63,881 bases of DNA from Novosphingobium sp. GTDB lineage: Bacteria > Pseudomonadota > Alphaproteobacteria > Sphingomonadales > Sphingomonadaceae. The notes below the pieces were generated by a model. That model saw only the letters and a program-made list of their open reading frames with translations. It did not search any database and had not been told where the DNA came from. The stretch spans positions 1-63,881 of the forward strand of contig NZ_JAIXPP010000111.1 of assembly GCF_027486195.1 (NCBI RefSeq), read 5' to 3'. Within the stretch, counting starts at the first letter, position 1. Each line of letters starts with the position of its first letter. The translations under genes were made by a program, and so were the position numbers. This document shows positions 41,303 through 50,045 of the stretch, one piece after another.

Positions 41303-42558
41303 AGACGCCCTATTCCGCCTTCAGTCTGCTGCGCGGTGCGTTCAACGGGCAAAAGCACTGGGAACCGGCGTGGCGCGATCCGGAGCCGCGCGCGAGCTAT
41401 GATGTCATCATTATCGGCGGCGGCGGGCACGGCCTTGCCACCGCCTATTACCTCGCCAAAGTCCACGGCATCCGTAACGTGGCGGTGCTGGAAAAGAGCT
41501 GGATCGGCGGCGGCAATGTTGGCCGCAACACCACGCTGGTGCGTTCGAACTACCGTCTGCCGCAGCTCCACAACTTCTTCGAGTTCGGGCTCAAGCTGTG
41601 GCACAATCTCAGCGACGATCTGAACTACAACGTCATGTTCAGCCCGCGCGGGGCGATGTTCCTCGGCCACAACGATGGTGACATGATCAAGCTCGCCGAA
41701 CGCGGCGATGCCATGCGCTGCGACGGGATCGATGCCGAACTCCTCACCCCCAAGCAGATCGCCAAGATCGAGCCGCTGCTGGACCTTTCCCGCAATGCCC
41801 GCTTCCCCATCGACGGCGCGCTGATCCAGTGGCGCGCCGGCACCGCGCGGCACGATGCCGTCGCCTGGGGCTATGCCCGCGCCGCCGATGCGCTGGGCGT
41901 TGATATCATTCAGAAGTGCGAAGTGACCGGCTTCGTGCGCTATGGCAACAAGATCACCGGCGTCGAGACCACGCGCGGCCGCATCCTCGCGGGCCGCACC
42001 GGCATCTGCGTCGCGGGCCACAGCGGCCATGTCGCGGGGCTTGCGGGCCTCGAGCTACCGATTGAATCGCAGACCCTGCAGGCGCTCGTTACCGAAGGCG
42101 TCAAGCCGATGGTCCAGTCCGTCGTTATGTCGCAGTCGCTCCACTTCTATATCAGCCAGTCCGACAAGGGCGGCATCGTCATGGGCGGTGATCCGGACAA
42201 CTGGCCGAGTTATGCCCGCCGCGGCCAGCCGACGATCAAGGAACATGCCATCGCGCAGGCGGTGACCTGCATGCCCGCGCTCTCACGCCTCAGGATGCTG
42301 CGCACTTGGTCGGGTGTGACGGACATGAGCTTCGACGGCGCGCCAATCATCGGGACAACGCCGATCGACGGCCTCTACCTCAACGCGGGTTGGTGCTACG
42401 GCGGCTTCAAAGCGACGCCCGCCTCGGGGTGGACTTATGCCCACACGCTCGCCACCGGCAAGCCGCATGAACTCAACGCGCCGTTCAGCCTCGAACGCTT
42501 CATGACCGGGGCAACCATCGACGAAACTGCGGTCGGCCCCATGCCGAACCATCGCTGA
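41299..42558 (+). CDS. soxB: Heterotetrameric sarcosine oxidase, beta subunit
   Basis: A 419-residue DAO-fold subunit: YDVIIIGGGGHGLATAYYLAK and the conserved WIGGGNVGRNTTLVRSNY and RHDAVAWGYARAAD segments are typical of SoxB. In the complex it oxidises the N-methyl group of sarcosine or a related N-methyl amino acid and carries covalent FMN at the interface with the alpha subunit. The set soxB-soxD-soxA-soxG is complete and in standard order. The start overlaps the preceding stop (ATGA). Confidence 0.93.
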   Translation: MKTPYSAFSLLRGAFNGQKHWEPAWRDPEPRASYDVIIIGGGGHGLATAYYLAKVHGIRNVAVLEKSWIGGGNVGRNTTLVRSNYRLPQLHNFFEFGLKLWHNLSDDLNYNVMFSPRGAMFLGHNDGDMIKLAERGDAMRCDGIDAELLTPKQIAKIEPLLDLSRNARFPIDGALIQWRAGTARHDAVAWGYARAADALGVDIIQKCEVTGFVRYGNKITGVETTRGRILAGRTGICVAGHSGHVAGLAGLELPIESQTLQALVTEGVKPMVQSVVMSQSLHFYISQSDKGGIVMGGDPDNWPSYARRGQPTIKEHAIAQAVTCMPALSRLRMLRTWSGVTDMSFDGAPIIGTTPIDGLYLNAGWCYGGFKATPASGWTYAHTLATGKPHELNAPFSLERFMTGATIDETAVGPMPNHR

Positions 42559-42571
42559 GACAGGCTGCAAG

Positions 42572-42835
42572 ATGTACCAGATCACCTGTCCCCACTGCGG
42601 CCCGCGTGCCCAGACCGAGTTCACTTACGAGCGCACGACCGATTCCGTCGTCGATCCCGCCGCCGATGCGCACACCGCGATGCAGGCGCTCTACACTCGC
42701 GCCAATCCGATGGGCCTCGATGAAGAAATCTGGCGTCATACCTATGGCTGCCGCGCGTGGATGGTGCTCACCCGCCACCGCGTCACCCATGTGATCGAAG
42801 CGGTGAAGGCCATCGGTCCGGAGGCGCTGGCATGA
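42572..42835 (+). CDS. soxD: Sarcosine oxidase, delta subunit
   Basis: An 87-residue small zinc subunit. ITCPHCGPRAQTEF contains the CxxC pair and later His/Cys residues (WRHTYGCRAW) complete the zinc site, as in SoxD. It lies between soxB and soxA and overlaps soxA by four bases (ATGA). It has a structural role in the heterotetramer. Confidence 0.9.
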   Translation: MYQITCPHCGPRAQTEFTYERTTDSVVDPAADAHTAMQALYTRANPMGLDEEIWRHTYGCRAWMVLTRHRVTHVIEAVKAIGPEALA

Positions 42836-45597
42836 GCGGCCCCGCACGCGCGCCCTCGGGCGAAGAGACGATCCCGTTTACCTTCGACGGCACGACCTAC
42901 CACGCGCGCCCGGGCGATACGCTTGCCGCCGCGCTGCTGGCCAACGGCGTCGGCCTCGTCGCGCGCAGCTTCAAGTATCACCGCCCACGCGGGATCATGT
43001 CCGCCGGAATCGAGGAGCCCAACGCGCTTGTCACGGTGGGGAAAGGTGGCCGCACCGAACCCAATACCCGCGCGACCGATGTGTTTGTCTATCCCGGCAT
43101 GGTCGCCATGAGCCAGAACCGCTGGCCGAGCCTGTCGTTCGACATCGCGTCGATCTTCGGCCTCGCTGCGCCCGCGCTCGGTGCCGGGTTCTATTACAAG
43201 ACCTTCTTCGGCCCGGCGAAGCACTGGATGCTTTATGAGGGCTTCATCCGCCGCGCCGCCGGCCTCGGCAATGCGCCGACCGAGCCCGATCCCGACAATT
43301 TTTCGCAGCGCGCAGGCTTCTGCGATGTGCTGGTGGTCGGCTCCGGTCCGGCAGGCCTCAAGGCCGCGCTCGAAGCCGCCGAGGCAGGCAAGCGCGTCAT
43401 GCTGGTCGAGCAGGACGCTGTCCCCGGCGGCTCGCTCCTTCGCGATCCTGATCCCGCCATCGATCCCGCCGCGATGGTCGAGCGGATCAAGGCTCTGGGC
43501 GGTGAAGTCCTCCTGCGCACCACGGCTTCGGGCTACTGGGACCACAACTTCCTCACCCTCACCCAACGCCTTGTCGAACCCGGCGCAGTCCCGCCGCATG
43601 GTTTCGCCCAGCGACTCTGGCACGTGCGGGCAGGGCGGGTGGTGCTCGCCACTGGCCTGATTGAGCGGCCAGTGCCCTTTGCCAACAACGACCACCCCGG
43701 CGTCATGCTTTCGCAGGCCGTGCGGAGCTATGTGCGCCGCTGGGGGGTGCTTCCGGGCAAGCGTGTTGTTGTCGCCACCAATAACGATGATGCCTATCTC
43801 ACGGCGCAGGCCCTTGTCGAAGCAGGCGCAGAAGTCGTTGCCCTGCTCGATGCCCGCGCTTCTGGCCCCGCCGCACCTGCTGGCGTTAGCGTCCATTACG
43901 ATGCGCGCCCCTCCAGCGTCACCGGCCGCAAGCACGCGCTGCGCAATGTCACGGCCGTTATCGGTGGCAGCGAGCAGAGCTTCGAGGCGGACCTGATCGC
44001 CGTCTCCGGCGGCTTCGTGCCCGTATCGCACCTCCACATGCAGGCAGGCGGCAAACTCGTCTGGAACGAGGAGGCGCAGGCCTTCATCCCCGGCGAAACG
44101 CCGCAGATGTGCGAGACCATCGGCAGCGCGCTCAGTCCGCCACCTGCGCCCGCTGTGGCGCCAGCGGGCAAGGCCAAGAAAAGCTTTGTCGATTTCCAGA
44201 ACGACGTCAGCCTCGCCGATATCGATCTCGCCTGGCAGGAAGGCTACCGCTCGGTCGAGCACCTGAAGCGCTACACCACGCTGGGCATGGCGACCGATCA
44301 GGGCAAGACCAGCAATATGGTCGCGCTCTCGCGGCTAGCCGAAAAGCAGGGCGTGACCGTTCCGCAGGCCGGCCTCACCACCTTTCGCCCGCCGTTCACG
44401 CCCGTCACCATGGGCCTTCTGGCAGGCGCCGGCGCACGCAATGCGGGGGCACACGTGCGCCGGATCCCCTTGCATGTGCTGCACAAAGCGCACGATCCGA
44501 TCTGGCAGCCGCTGGGCTACTGGTTCCGCCCGCGCGCCTATCCGGTGGATGGGGAGAGCCTTGCGCAGGCCGCGCTGCGCGAGGCACGCACCGTGCGCAC
44601 CGTGGCAGGCCTCAGCGATGTTTCCACGCTCGGCAAGTTCGAAGTGAGTGGTCCCGATGCGGCTGCACTGCTTGAGCTTGTGTGCGCCACCACAGTCGGC
44701 AAGCTGGCGGTCGGGCGCGGGCGCTACACCTTCATGCTGCGCGAAGACGGCTTCGTCAGTGACGACGGCACCGTCTGGCGCCTTGCCGAGAACCGCTACC
44801 TGCTGACGAGTTCCACCGGCGGCGCGGACCGCATGGCCCACCACATTTCCTATGTGCGCAACAGCCTGCGGCCGGACCTCAAGTGCTCGGTTGTCAACGT
44901 GCAGGAACACTACGCCGGCATCGCGCTAGCTGGCCCGCGCGCCCGCAGCATCCTTTCCGCACTCATCGGCGCCGAACCGCCGCGCCACATGGGCTATGTC
45001 CCCGGCGTTCTGGCGGGCGTTCCGGTCCATGTCCTTGCCGCCAGCTACAGCGGTGAGCGTGCCTTCGAAATCCATGTCGAAGCGAGCCATGCCGCCGCCG
45101 TCTGGAAGGCCATCGAGGCCGCGACCCGCGCCGAGGGCGGCGCGCCCTATGGCCTCGAAGCGATGGAATTGCTGCGGATCGAGAAGGGCCACGTGGTCGT
45201 CGGCGGCGAAGTCGATGGCCGGTCTACCCCGCAGGATCTCGGCCTTGGCGGCATGCTCAACAAGGCGGGCGGCTTTATCGGTGCGGCGGGCCTTACGCGG
45301 CCTGCCCTTGCCTTGCCGGACCGCAACAATCTCGTCGGCCTCGTCAGCCTTGATGGTCCGATCCCCGAGGGCGGCATGCTGATCCAGCGCGCGGGCCAAT
45401 CGCCGCAAGGCCATGTAACCGCCGCGGCCCGCCGCATTCTGGAGGGTGGAGCCATCGCGCTCGCGCTGCTGGAGGGCGGGCACAAGCGCCACGGCGAGGA
45501 AATGATCGTCAGTTCGCCCACGCGCGGGGAGAAGGCCCGCGTGCGCGTCACCTCGCCGCACTTCTATGATCCTGCTGGGGAGCGCTACCGTGACTGA
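42832..45597 (+). CDS. soxA: Sarcosine oxidase, alpha subunit
   Basis: A 921-residue subunit. The N-terminal ferredoxin-like domain (RSFKYHRPRGIMSAGIEEPNA) is followed by a dinucleotide-binding domain (VLVVGSGPAGLKAALEAAEAG, near 165). The C-terminal third is a GcvT-like folate domain (VSTLGKFEVSGPDAA, GERAFEIHV, LRIEKGHVVVGGE), which receives the one-carbon unit on tetrahydrofolate. Length and domain order are normal. The start is ATG 42832 rather than longer in-frame options that lie within soxD. Confidence 0.93.
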   Translation: MSGPARAPSGEETIPFTFDGTTYHARPGDTLAAALLANGVGLVARSFKYHRPRGIMSAGIEEPNALVTVGKGGRTEPNTRATDVFVYPGMVAMSQNRWPSLSFDIASIFGLAAPALGAGFYYKTFFGPAKHWMLYEGFIRRAAGLGNAPTEPDPDNFSQRAGFCDVLVVGSGPAGLKAALEAAEAGKRVMLVEQDAVPGGSLLRDPDPAIDPAAMVERIKALGGEVLLRTTASGYWDHNFLTLTQRLVEPGAVPPHGFAQRLWHVRAGRVVLATGLIERPVPFANNDHPGVMLSQAVRSYVRRWGVLPGKRVVVATNNDDAYLTAQALVEAGAEVVALLDARASGPAAPAGVSVHYDARPSSVTGRKHALRNVTAVIGGSEQSFEADLIAVSGGFVPVSHLHMQAGGKLVWNEEAQAFIPGETPQMCETIGSALSPPPAPAVAPAGKAKKSFVDFQNDVSLADIDLAWQEGYRSVEHLKRYTTLGMATDQGKTSNMVALSRLAEKQGVTVPQAGLTTFRPPFTPVTMGLLAGAGARNAGAHVRRIPLHVLHKAHDPIWQPLGYWFRPRAYPVDGESLAQAALREARTVRTVAGLSDVSTLGKFEVSGPDAAALLELVCATTVGKLAVGRGRYTFMLREDGFVSDDGTVWRLAENRYLLTSSTGGADRMAHHISYVRNSLRPDLKCSVVNVQEHYAGIALAGPRARSILSALIGAEPPRHMGYVPGVLAGVPVHVLAASYSGERAFEIHVEASHAAAVWKAIEAATRAEGGAPYGLEAMELLRIEKGHVVVGGEVDGRSTPQDLGLGGMLNKAGGFIGAAGLTRPALALPDRNNLVGLVSLDGPIPEGGMLIQRAGQSPQGHVTAAARRILEGGAIALALLEGGHKRHGEEMIVSSPTRGEKARVRVTSPHFYDPAGERYRD

Positions 45598-46084
45598 TCC
45601 CACTTCGATCACAGTGATCCCGGCCGCGCCGCTCCATGCGCTGGAAATCTGGGCAAATCCGCAGGCGGTCGCTACGCGCGTGCAGAAGGCGCTCGGTTTC
45701 GCGCTGCCCGTCATGGGCCGCAGCGCGGCCAATGGCGCGATCACGCTGATGCGCTTTGAACCGAACGTGTGGCTGGCCGAGGGCGATGTCTCGGTGCTTG
45801 CCGATACGCTGGGAGATGACGGCGCCCTTACCGGCATCGGCGGCGGCGTCGTGCGCTTCCGCATTGCTGGCCCAGGCTGGCGCGAGCTTCTTCTGGAAGG
45901 CGGGGTGTTCGATACCAGCGCTGCCGCTTTACCGGCGGGCGCCACCGCTGCCACGGTCATCGACCATGTCGGCGTGCGGCTCCATGTGGAGAGCGATGAC
46001 GCCTGCGTGGTCTATGTGCCGTCAAGCTATGCGCAGAGCCTCCACCACTTCTGGGACGCAGCGCTGCCGCTGTTGGGGGCCTGA
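45590..46084 (+). CDS. soxG: Sarcosine oxidase, gamma subunit
   Basis: A 164-residue protein related to the GcvT/YgfZ fold, as SoxG is. GTG 45590 is chosen as start because GGGGAG lies seven bases upstream and the GTGACTGA overlap with soxA couples translation. An ATG at 45566 lacks a ribosome site. Last member of the soxBDAG set; sequence is less conserved than the other subunits, as expected for the family. Confidence 0.87.
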   Translation: MTDPTSITVIPAAPLHALEIWANPQAVATRVQKALGFALPVMGRSAANGAITLMRFEPNVWLAEGDVSVLADTLGDDGALTGIGGGVVRFRIAGPGWRELLLEGGVFDTSAAALPAGATAATVIDHVGVRLHVESDDACVVYVPSSYAQSLHHFWDAALPLLGA

Positions 46085-46108
46085 GGCCGCTACCCTGTTC
46101 CCTCAAAA

Positions 46109-46199
46109 CCTCGTCATTGCGAGGAGCGAAGCGACGAAGCAATCCAGAGCGCCGCGCACAATCGCTCTGGATTGCTTCGCTACGCTAGCAATGACGAGG
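46109..46199. repeat. Long imperfect palindrome (REP-like) after the sox genes
   Basis: CCTCGTCATTGCGAGGAG...AATCCAGAGCG on the left pairs with CGCTCTGGATT...AGCAATGACGAGG on the right, spanning about 90 bases with a short centre. TCATTGCGAG...GCAATCCAG elements are dispersed in many bacterial genomes. It separates soxG from the convergent flavoprotein gene and may end transcripts from both. Confidence 0.75.
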
Positions 46200-46227
46200 C
46201 TTGCGAGGTCTGGGAAGGGTGGGGCCG

Positions 46228-47592
46228 TTAGTGAATCCGCGCGCCCTGCCGCCTGAGCTCCGCCTGCACCGCGCCAATATCCAGCGCATCGAAATCACGC
46301 CCCGTCTTCACCGAAATCGCCGCCGCCACGCCCGCGCCTTGCCCAGAGACTGCGCAGCACATCATGTTGCGCACGGCGGCGTGGCTCACCTTGTCCCCGC
46401 CGATCACGCGGCCTGCAACCAGCAGGTTCGTGATCCCCTTGGGCACCAACGAGCGATAGGGCACGTGGAAATAGCGCCCCGTCGTCGGCAGGATCAGCAG
46501 GCCATAGCCATCGATGAACTCTGGGAAGATGCCGATGGAATCCTCAAAACGTCCTTCGCCGCGCACATCATCGCCGGTCATGTTGTAGGCCGCGTCGATC
46601 TTGCGCGTGTCGCGCACCCCCAGCGTCATGCCGAAGTTGCGCAGCTTGGCCCCCTCGCACCCCGGCATGAAGCCGCGCAGCGCGGCAATCGCGTGCATCG
46701 CATCGCGGCGGCCGTGCATTTCGCCGCGCGTCAGGCTGTCCGGATCAGTGCCGTCGAGATAATGGTGGACGAGGTTGAGGTAGGTGAGGTCGCCCTGATC
46801 CGAAACCGTGCCCCAGGTGCCCGCGATGGTCGCAAGGTTGGGCGGCAGCAGCCCGGCGGCGAGCGCCTGCCGGAAGGGCTTGCGCAGGAAAGGCGAGAAC
46901 ATCGCGTCCTCCTTGCCGCTGGTGGTGATGTCCCACTCGCCGCCACCGGACCAGTCGCCATAGGTCTGCGGATCGGCCTTCACCGCGTCGATGAAGCGCG
47001 CCTTGTTGACCCCGCTCATAGAGAACATGACTGAGACCGACATCATCTCATCGACCGGATGCTTGATGGTCGGCGCGCCGCCGCGATGTGCGAGGTCGGC
47101 ATCCCCGGTCGCATCGATGACCCGCTGCGCGAGGATCGCCTCGCGCCCGGCTTTGCTTTCCACGATCACGCCCCGGATCGTGTCGCCTTCCATGATCGGC
47201 GCGACCACCAGCCGGTGGAGCATCGGTATCACGCCAGCTTCCTCCACCAGCACGTCCGCCACATGCTTGAACGCCTCGGCATCGAGCGCGTGGCTGATCG
47301 ATTGCGGTTCGGGCAGCGCCGCATCCATTGCCACCGCGCGGTCTTCGAACTCGCGGCCGATGCCTTCGCTATCGATGGTTTCGGGATGGCGGTACCAGGC
47401 AAAGCCTTCAACGCCGACTTGCGTGATGTTTCCGCCGAAGCAGCCATAACGCTCAACCAGCGTGGTCTTCACCCCCGCACGTGCCGAGGCGAGCGCGGCG
47501 GCGAGGCCGCCCGGCCCCGATCCCACCACGAGCACGTCGGTCTCATGGATCACGTCGATCTGGCGGGCGGGTTCTTCGATCTGTCTGGTCAT
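46228..47592 (-). CDS. FAD-dependent oxidoreductase
   Basis: A 454-residue flavoprotein of the FAD_oxidored family. The N-terminal ETDVLVVGSGPGGLAAALASARAG and CFGGNITQVGV are diagnostic, as are RVIDATGDADLAHRGGAP and VPKGITNLLVAGRVIGG. ATG 47592 (MTRQIEE) is chosen; a longer upstream frame has no ribosome site. It faces the sox operon and may belong to the same catabolic region, but nothing fixes its substrate. Confidence 0.82.
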   Translation of the reverse strand: MTRQIEEPARQIDVIHETDVLVVGSGPGGLAAALASARAGVKTTLVERYGCFGGNITQVGVEGFAWYRHPETIDSEGIGREFEDRAVAMDAALPEPQSISHALDAEAFKHVADVLVEEAGVIPMLHRLVVAPIMEGDTIRGVIVESKAGREAILAQRVIDATGDADLAHRGGAPTIKHPVDEMMSVSVMFSMSGVNKARFIDAVKADPQTYGDWSGGGEWDITTSGKEDAMFSPFLRKPFRQALAAGLLPPNLATIAGTWGTVSDQGDLTYLNLVHHYLDGTDPDSLTRGEMHGRRDAMHAIAALRGFMPGCEGAKLRNFGMTLGVRDTRKIDAAYNMTGDDVRGEGRFEDSIGIFPEFIDGYGLLILPTTGRYFHVPYRSLVPKGITNLLVAGRVIGGDKVSHAAVRNMMCCAVSGQGAGVAAAISVKTGRDFDALDIGAVQAELRRQGARIH

Positions 47593-47695
47593 GGCGGCGC
47601 AGCATGGCGCAAGCACGGGGGCGGTCAACCGGCGCGGGGGGCGCCGCCTGCCATTAAGCAAGTCTGATGTAGAGGTTCAGCCTGGGTGATGGCGA

Positions 47696-48103
47696 TCAGA
47701 CGCGGCGGATGCGCGAAGGGTCGGTCATCGGGGTGATCACCCGGTGGCGGTTCTCGACCTTCCATTCGCCCGAGACCTGCGCGACATGCGCCTGCCGCTG
47801 GAGCGCACGGCCCAGCGCTTCGAGATCGAGCGGTGCGTCGAGCTGCATGCCGAAGGTGTGGCCGCCGAACCAGCGGACGATACCGTTCACTTCCTGCTCG
47901 CCGGGCAGCACCACCAGCACGCGCTCGCCGCGCACTGGCGCGGGGCCGCGAGCACTGGCGCCGAGCCCGCTGGCCGAGACATTGCGGATCACGATATCCT
48001 GCACTTCGCCATCCCGATGCACCAGGCGCGCGCGGATGATGCGGGGCTGGCGCTGCTCGCGCACAACCTGGTCAGTCGGTGGAATGGGAGCCATGAAGGA
48101 CAT
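47696..48103 (-). CDS. PilZ-domain protein
   Basis: A 135-residue (or 132 from ATG 48094) single-domain protein. The PilZ signature is visible as an Arg-rich N-terminus (REQRQPRIIRARL) and NVSASGLGA (D/NxSxxG), which bind cyclic di-GMP in the family. Probably a small adaptor or effector of unknown target. A second PilZ protein is at 54463, and a degenerate HD-GYP protein is at 51388. Confidence 0.82.
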   Translation of the reverse strand: MSFMAPIPPTDQVVREQRQPRIIRARLVHRDGEVQDIVIRNVSASGLGASARGPAPVRGERVLVVLPGEQEVNGIVRWFGGHTFGMQLDAPLDLEALGRALQRQAHVAQVSGEWKVENRHRVITPMTDPSRIRRV

Positions 48104-48284
48104 CTACCGCACCATCACCTTGAACGAGCCACTCGGCGCCGATCCTGCGCCGTCATGTCATAGTGGACCAAAGGCGGTAAACGATCCGTTATGGATGGTC
48201 TTTCATTGATGCGATTTGAGCAATAATTCTGGTTATGCAGCTTGCGGGGAGCCCGGATGAGGTCCGAAACTCCCCGCTTGCACG

Positions 48285-48983
48285 TCAGGCCGCGTCGACC
48301 ATCACGATTTCGCTGTCTTCGAGCGCGGTCAGGGTCAGCACGTCAAGGTCGCGAATCGCCGCGCCGTCGCGGGCATTCACGGTCACGTCCGCGATCTTCA
48401 CCGCACCGGTCGCCGGCACGAGATAGGCCTTGCGGTCGCTTCCGAGCGGGTAGCTCGCGGTTTCGCCGGCCCGCAGGGTGAGGCCCAGCACGCGGGCGTC
48501 GGTGCGGATCGGCAGGGCATCGCCGTCGCCTTCATAGCCCGAGGCCAGCGTCACGAACTGCCCGGCGCGTTCACCCTTGGGGAAGGGCCGTGCGCCCCAA
48601 CCGGGGGCCTCGCCGCTGCGGGTGGGCATGATCCAGATCTGGAAGATGCGGGTCGTCACGTCCTCCATGTTGTATTCCGAATGGCGGATGCCGGTGCCCG
48701 CGCTCATCACCTGCACATCGCCCGCTTCGGTCCGGCCCTTGTTGCCCAGGCTGTCCTCATGGGTGATCGCGCCTTCGCGCACGTAAGTGATGATTTCCAT
48801 GTCGCGATGGGGATGGGGCGGGAAGCCGGTGCGGGGTGCGATGGTATCGTCGTTCCACACACGCAGGTTGCCCCAGTGCATCCGCGCCGGATCATGGTAT
48901 CCTGCAAACGAGAAGTGGTGCTTGGCATCAAGCCAGCCGTGGTTCTCACCGCCAAGGCTGGCGAAGGGGCGCAGTTCGATCAT
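48285..48983 (-). CDS. Pirin-family protein
   Basis: A 232-residue bicupin of the pirin/YhhW family. Metal ligands are visible in FPPHPHRDMEI and a later HSEYN region. Members act as quercetin dioxygenase-like or redox proteins of unclear role. Divergent from a LysR gene, the classic arrangement for a regulator with its target. Start at 48983, 129 bases from the regulator start. Confidence 0.88.
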   Translation of the reverse strand: MIELRPFASLGGENHGWLDAKHHFSFAGYHDPARMHWGNLRVWNDDTIAPRTGFPPHPHRDMEIITYVREGAITHEDSLGNKGRTEAGDVQVMSAGTGIRHSEYNMEDVTTRIFQIWIMPTRSGEAPGWGARPFPKGERAGQFVTLASGYEGDGDALPIRTDARVLGLTLRAGETASYPLGSDRKAYLVPATGAVKIADVTVNARDGAAIRDLDVLTLTALEDSEIVMVDAA

Positions 48984-49084
48984 GGTCTTGTCTCCTGTCC
49001 GGCGCCGCCTGCCGGGAAGGGGAGGGGCGCTTTCGTTGGAGCCGATATAGCGCTTGCCCGCTTTCCTGATCAGTGGGATAAATT

Positions 49085-49101
49085 GAACCGGTTTGTTCTA
49101 T
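49085..49101. promoter_or_regulatory. Candidate LysR-box in pirin/LysR gap
   Basis: GAACCGGTTTGTTC with a perfect AACCGGTT core lies just upstream of the LysR start at 49113 and within the divergent gap. Palindromes of this kind commonly bind the neighbouring LysR protein. No footprint-type evidence is possible here. Confidence 0.4.
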
Positions 49102-49112
49102 GGAGCCGAACG

Positions 49113-50042
49113 ATGGCCAATCCCGGCACCCCCACGCTCGATCAGCTGCGTATCTTCCTGACGATCGTCGATACCGGCAGCTTCGCCGGCGCTGCACGCA
49201 ATCTGGGCCGTGCGGTCTCGGTCATCAGCTACGGCGTGGCCAATCTCGAAGCCCAGCTCGGTGTCTCGCTATTCGACCGCGAAGGGACCCGCAAGCCGCA
49301 GCTCACCATGGCCGGCCGCGCGCTGCTGGCGGAAGCCCGCGCCATTGCGCAAGGGGTCGACGGCCTGCGCGCCAAGGTCAAGGGCCTGCTCGACGGGTTG
49401 GAGGCCGAAGTCGATCTTGCGGTCGATGTCATGGTCCCGCCCGAGCGGCTGGCAGCGGTGCTGCGCGGGTTTGCTGCCGAGTTCCCGACCGTGCAGCTCA
49501 GGCTCCATGTCGAGGCGCTCGGCGCGATCAGTGCCATGGTCCTGGCCGGAACCGCCACTATCGGCGTTTCGGGCCCGCTGGCAACCGAAGTTCCAGAAAT
49601 CGATGGCAAAGTTGCGGGTGCCACGCTGCTCGTCCCTGTGGCCGCGCCCGACCATCCGCTAGGCCGGATGACCGAAATCCTCCCCGGCGCGGGGCGAGAC
49701 TATATCCAGCTCGTGCTGTCGGACCGTTCCGGCACGACTGCAGGCCGCGATTTTGGCGTCGTCAGCCCCAAGACCTGGCGGCTGGCCGATTTGGGCGCCA
49801 AGCACGCGCTGCTGCGCGAAGGGATCGGCTGGGGCAACATGCCGCTGCCGATGATCGAGGGCGATCTGGCGGCGGGCACGCTGGTCCGCCTCGCGATGCC
49901 CGATCACCCGGGCGGCGCTTATCGCTTCACCGCGATCTGGCGGCGCGACACGCCACCGGGCCCTGCCGCGCGCTGGCTGCTGGATCAGTTCGTGGCGCTG
50001 GGCGTGCCGGATGCCGAGGCCTGCAACACGCCGGACGTTTAG
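49113..50042 (+). CDS. LysR-family transcriptional regulator (pirin-associated)
   Basis: A 309-residue LysR regulator beginning PTLDQLRIFLTIVDTGSF, with a helix-turn-helix (GAARNLGRAVSVISYGVANLE) and a downstream sensing domain. Divergent from the pirin gene, so it probably controls it. ATG 49113 is used; frames opening further upstream run through the pirin gene in antisense. It converges on an acyl-CoA dehydrogenase gene with only three bases between stops. Confidence 0.87.
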   Translation: MANPGTPTLDQLRIFLTIVDTGSFAGAARNLGRAVSVISYGVANLEAQLGVSLFDREGTRKPQLTMAGRALLAEARAIAQGVDGLRAKVKGLLDGLEAEVDLAVDVMVPPERLAAVLRGFAAEFPTVQLRLHVEALGAISAMVLAGTATIGVSGPLATEVPEIDGKVAGATLLVPVAAPDHPLGRMTEILPGAGRDYIQLVLSDRSGTTAGRDFGVVSPKTWRLADLGAKHALLREGIGWGNMPLPMIEGDLAAGTLVRLAMPDHPGGAYRFTAIWRRDTPPGPAARWLLDQFVALGVPDAEACNTPDV

Positions 50043-50045
50043 GAC

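Noticed and set aside
48681..49112. An extended N-terminus of the pirin-linked LysR regulator.
   Set aside because: The extra sequence is antisense to the pirin gene and lacks any domain; the LysR helix-turn-helix begins right after ATG 49113.
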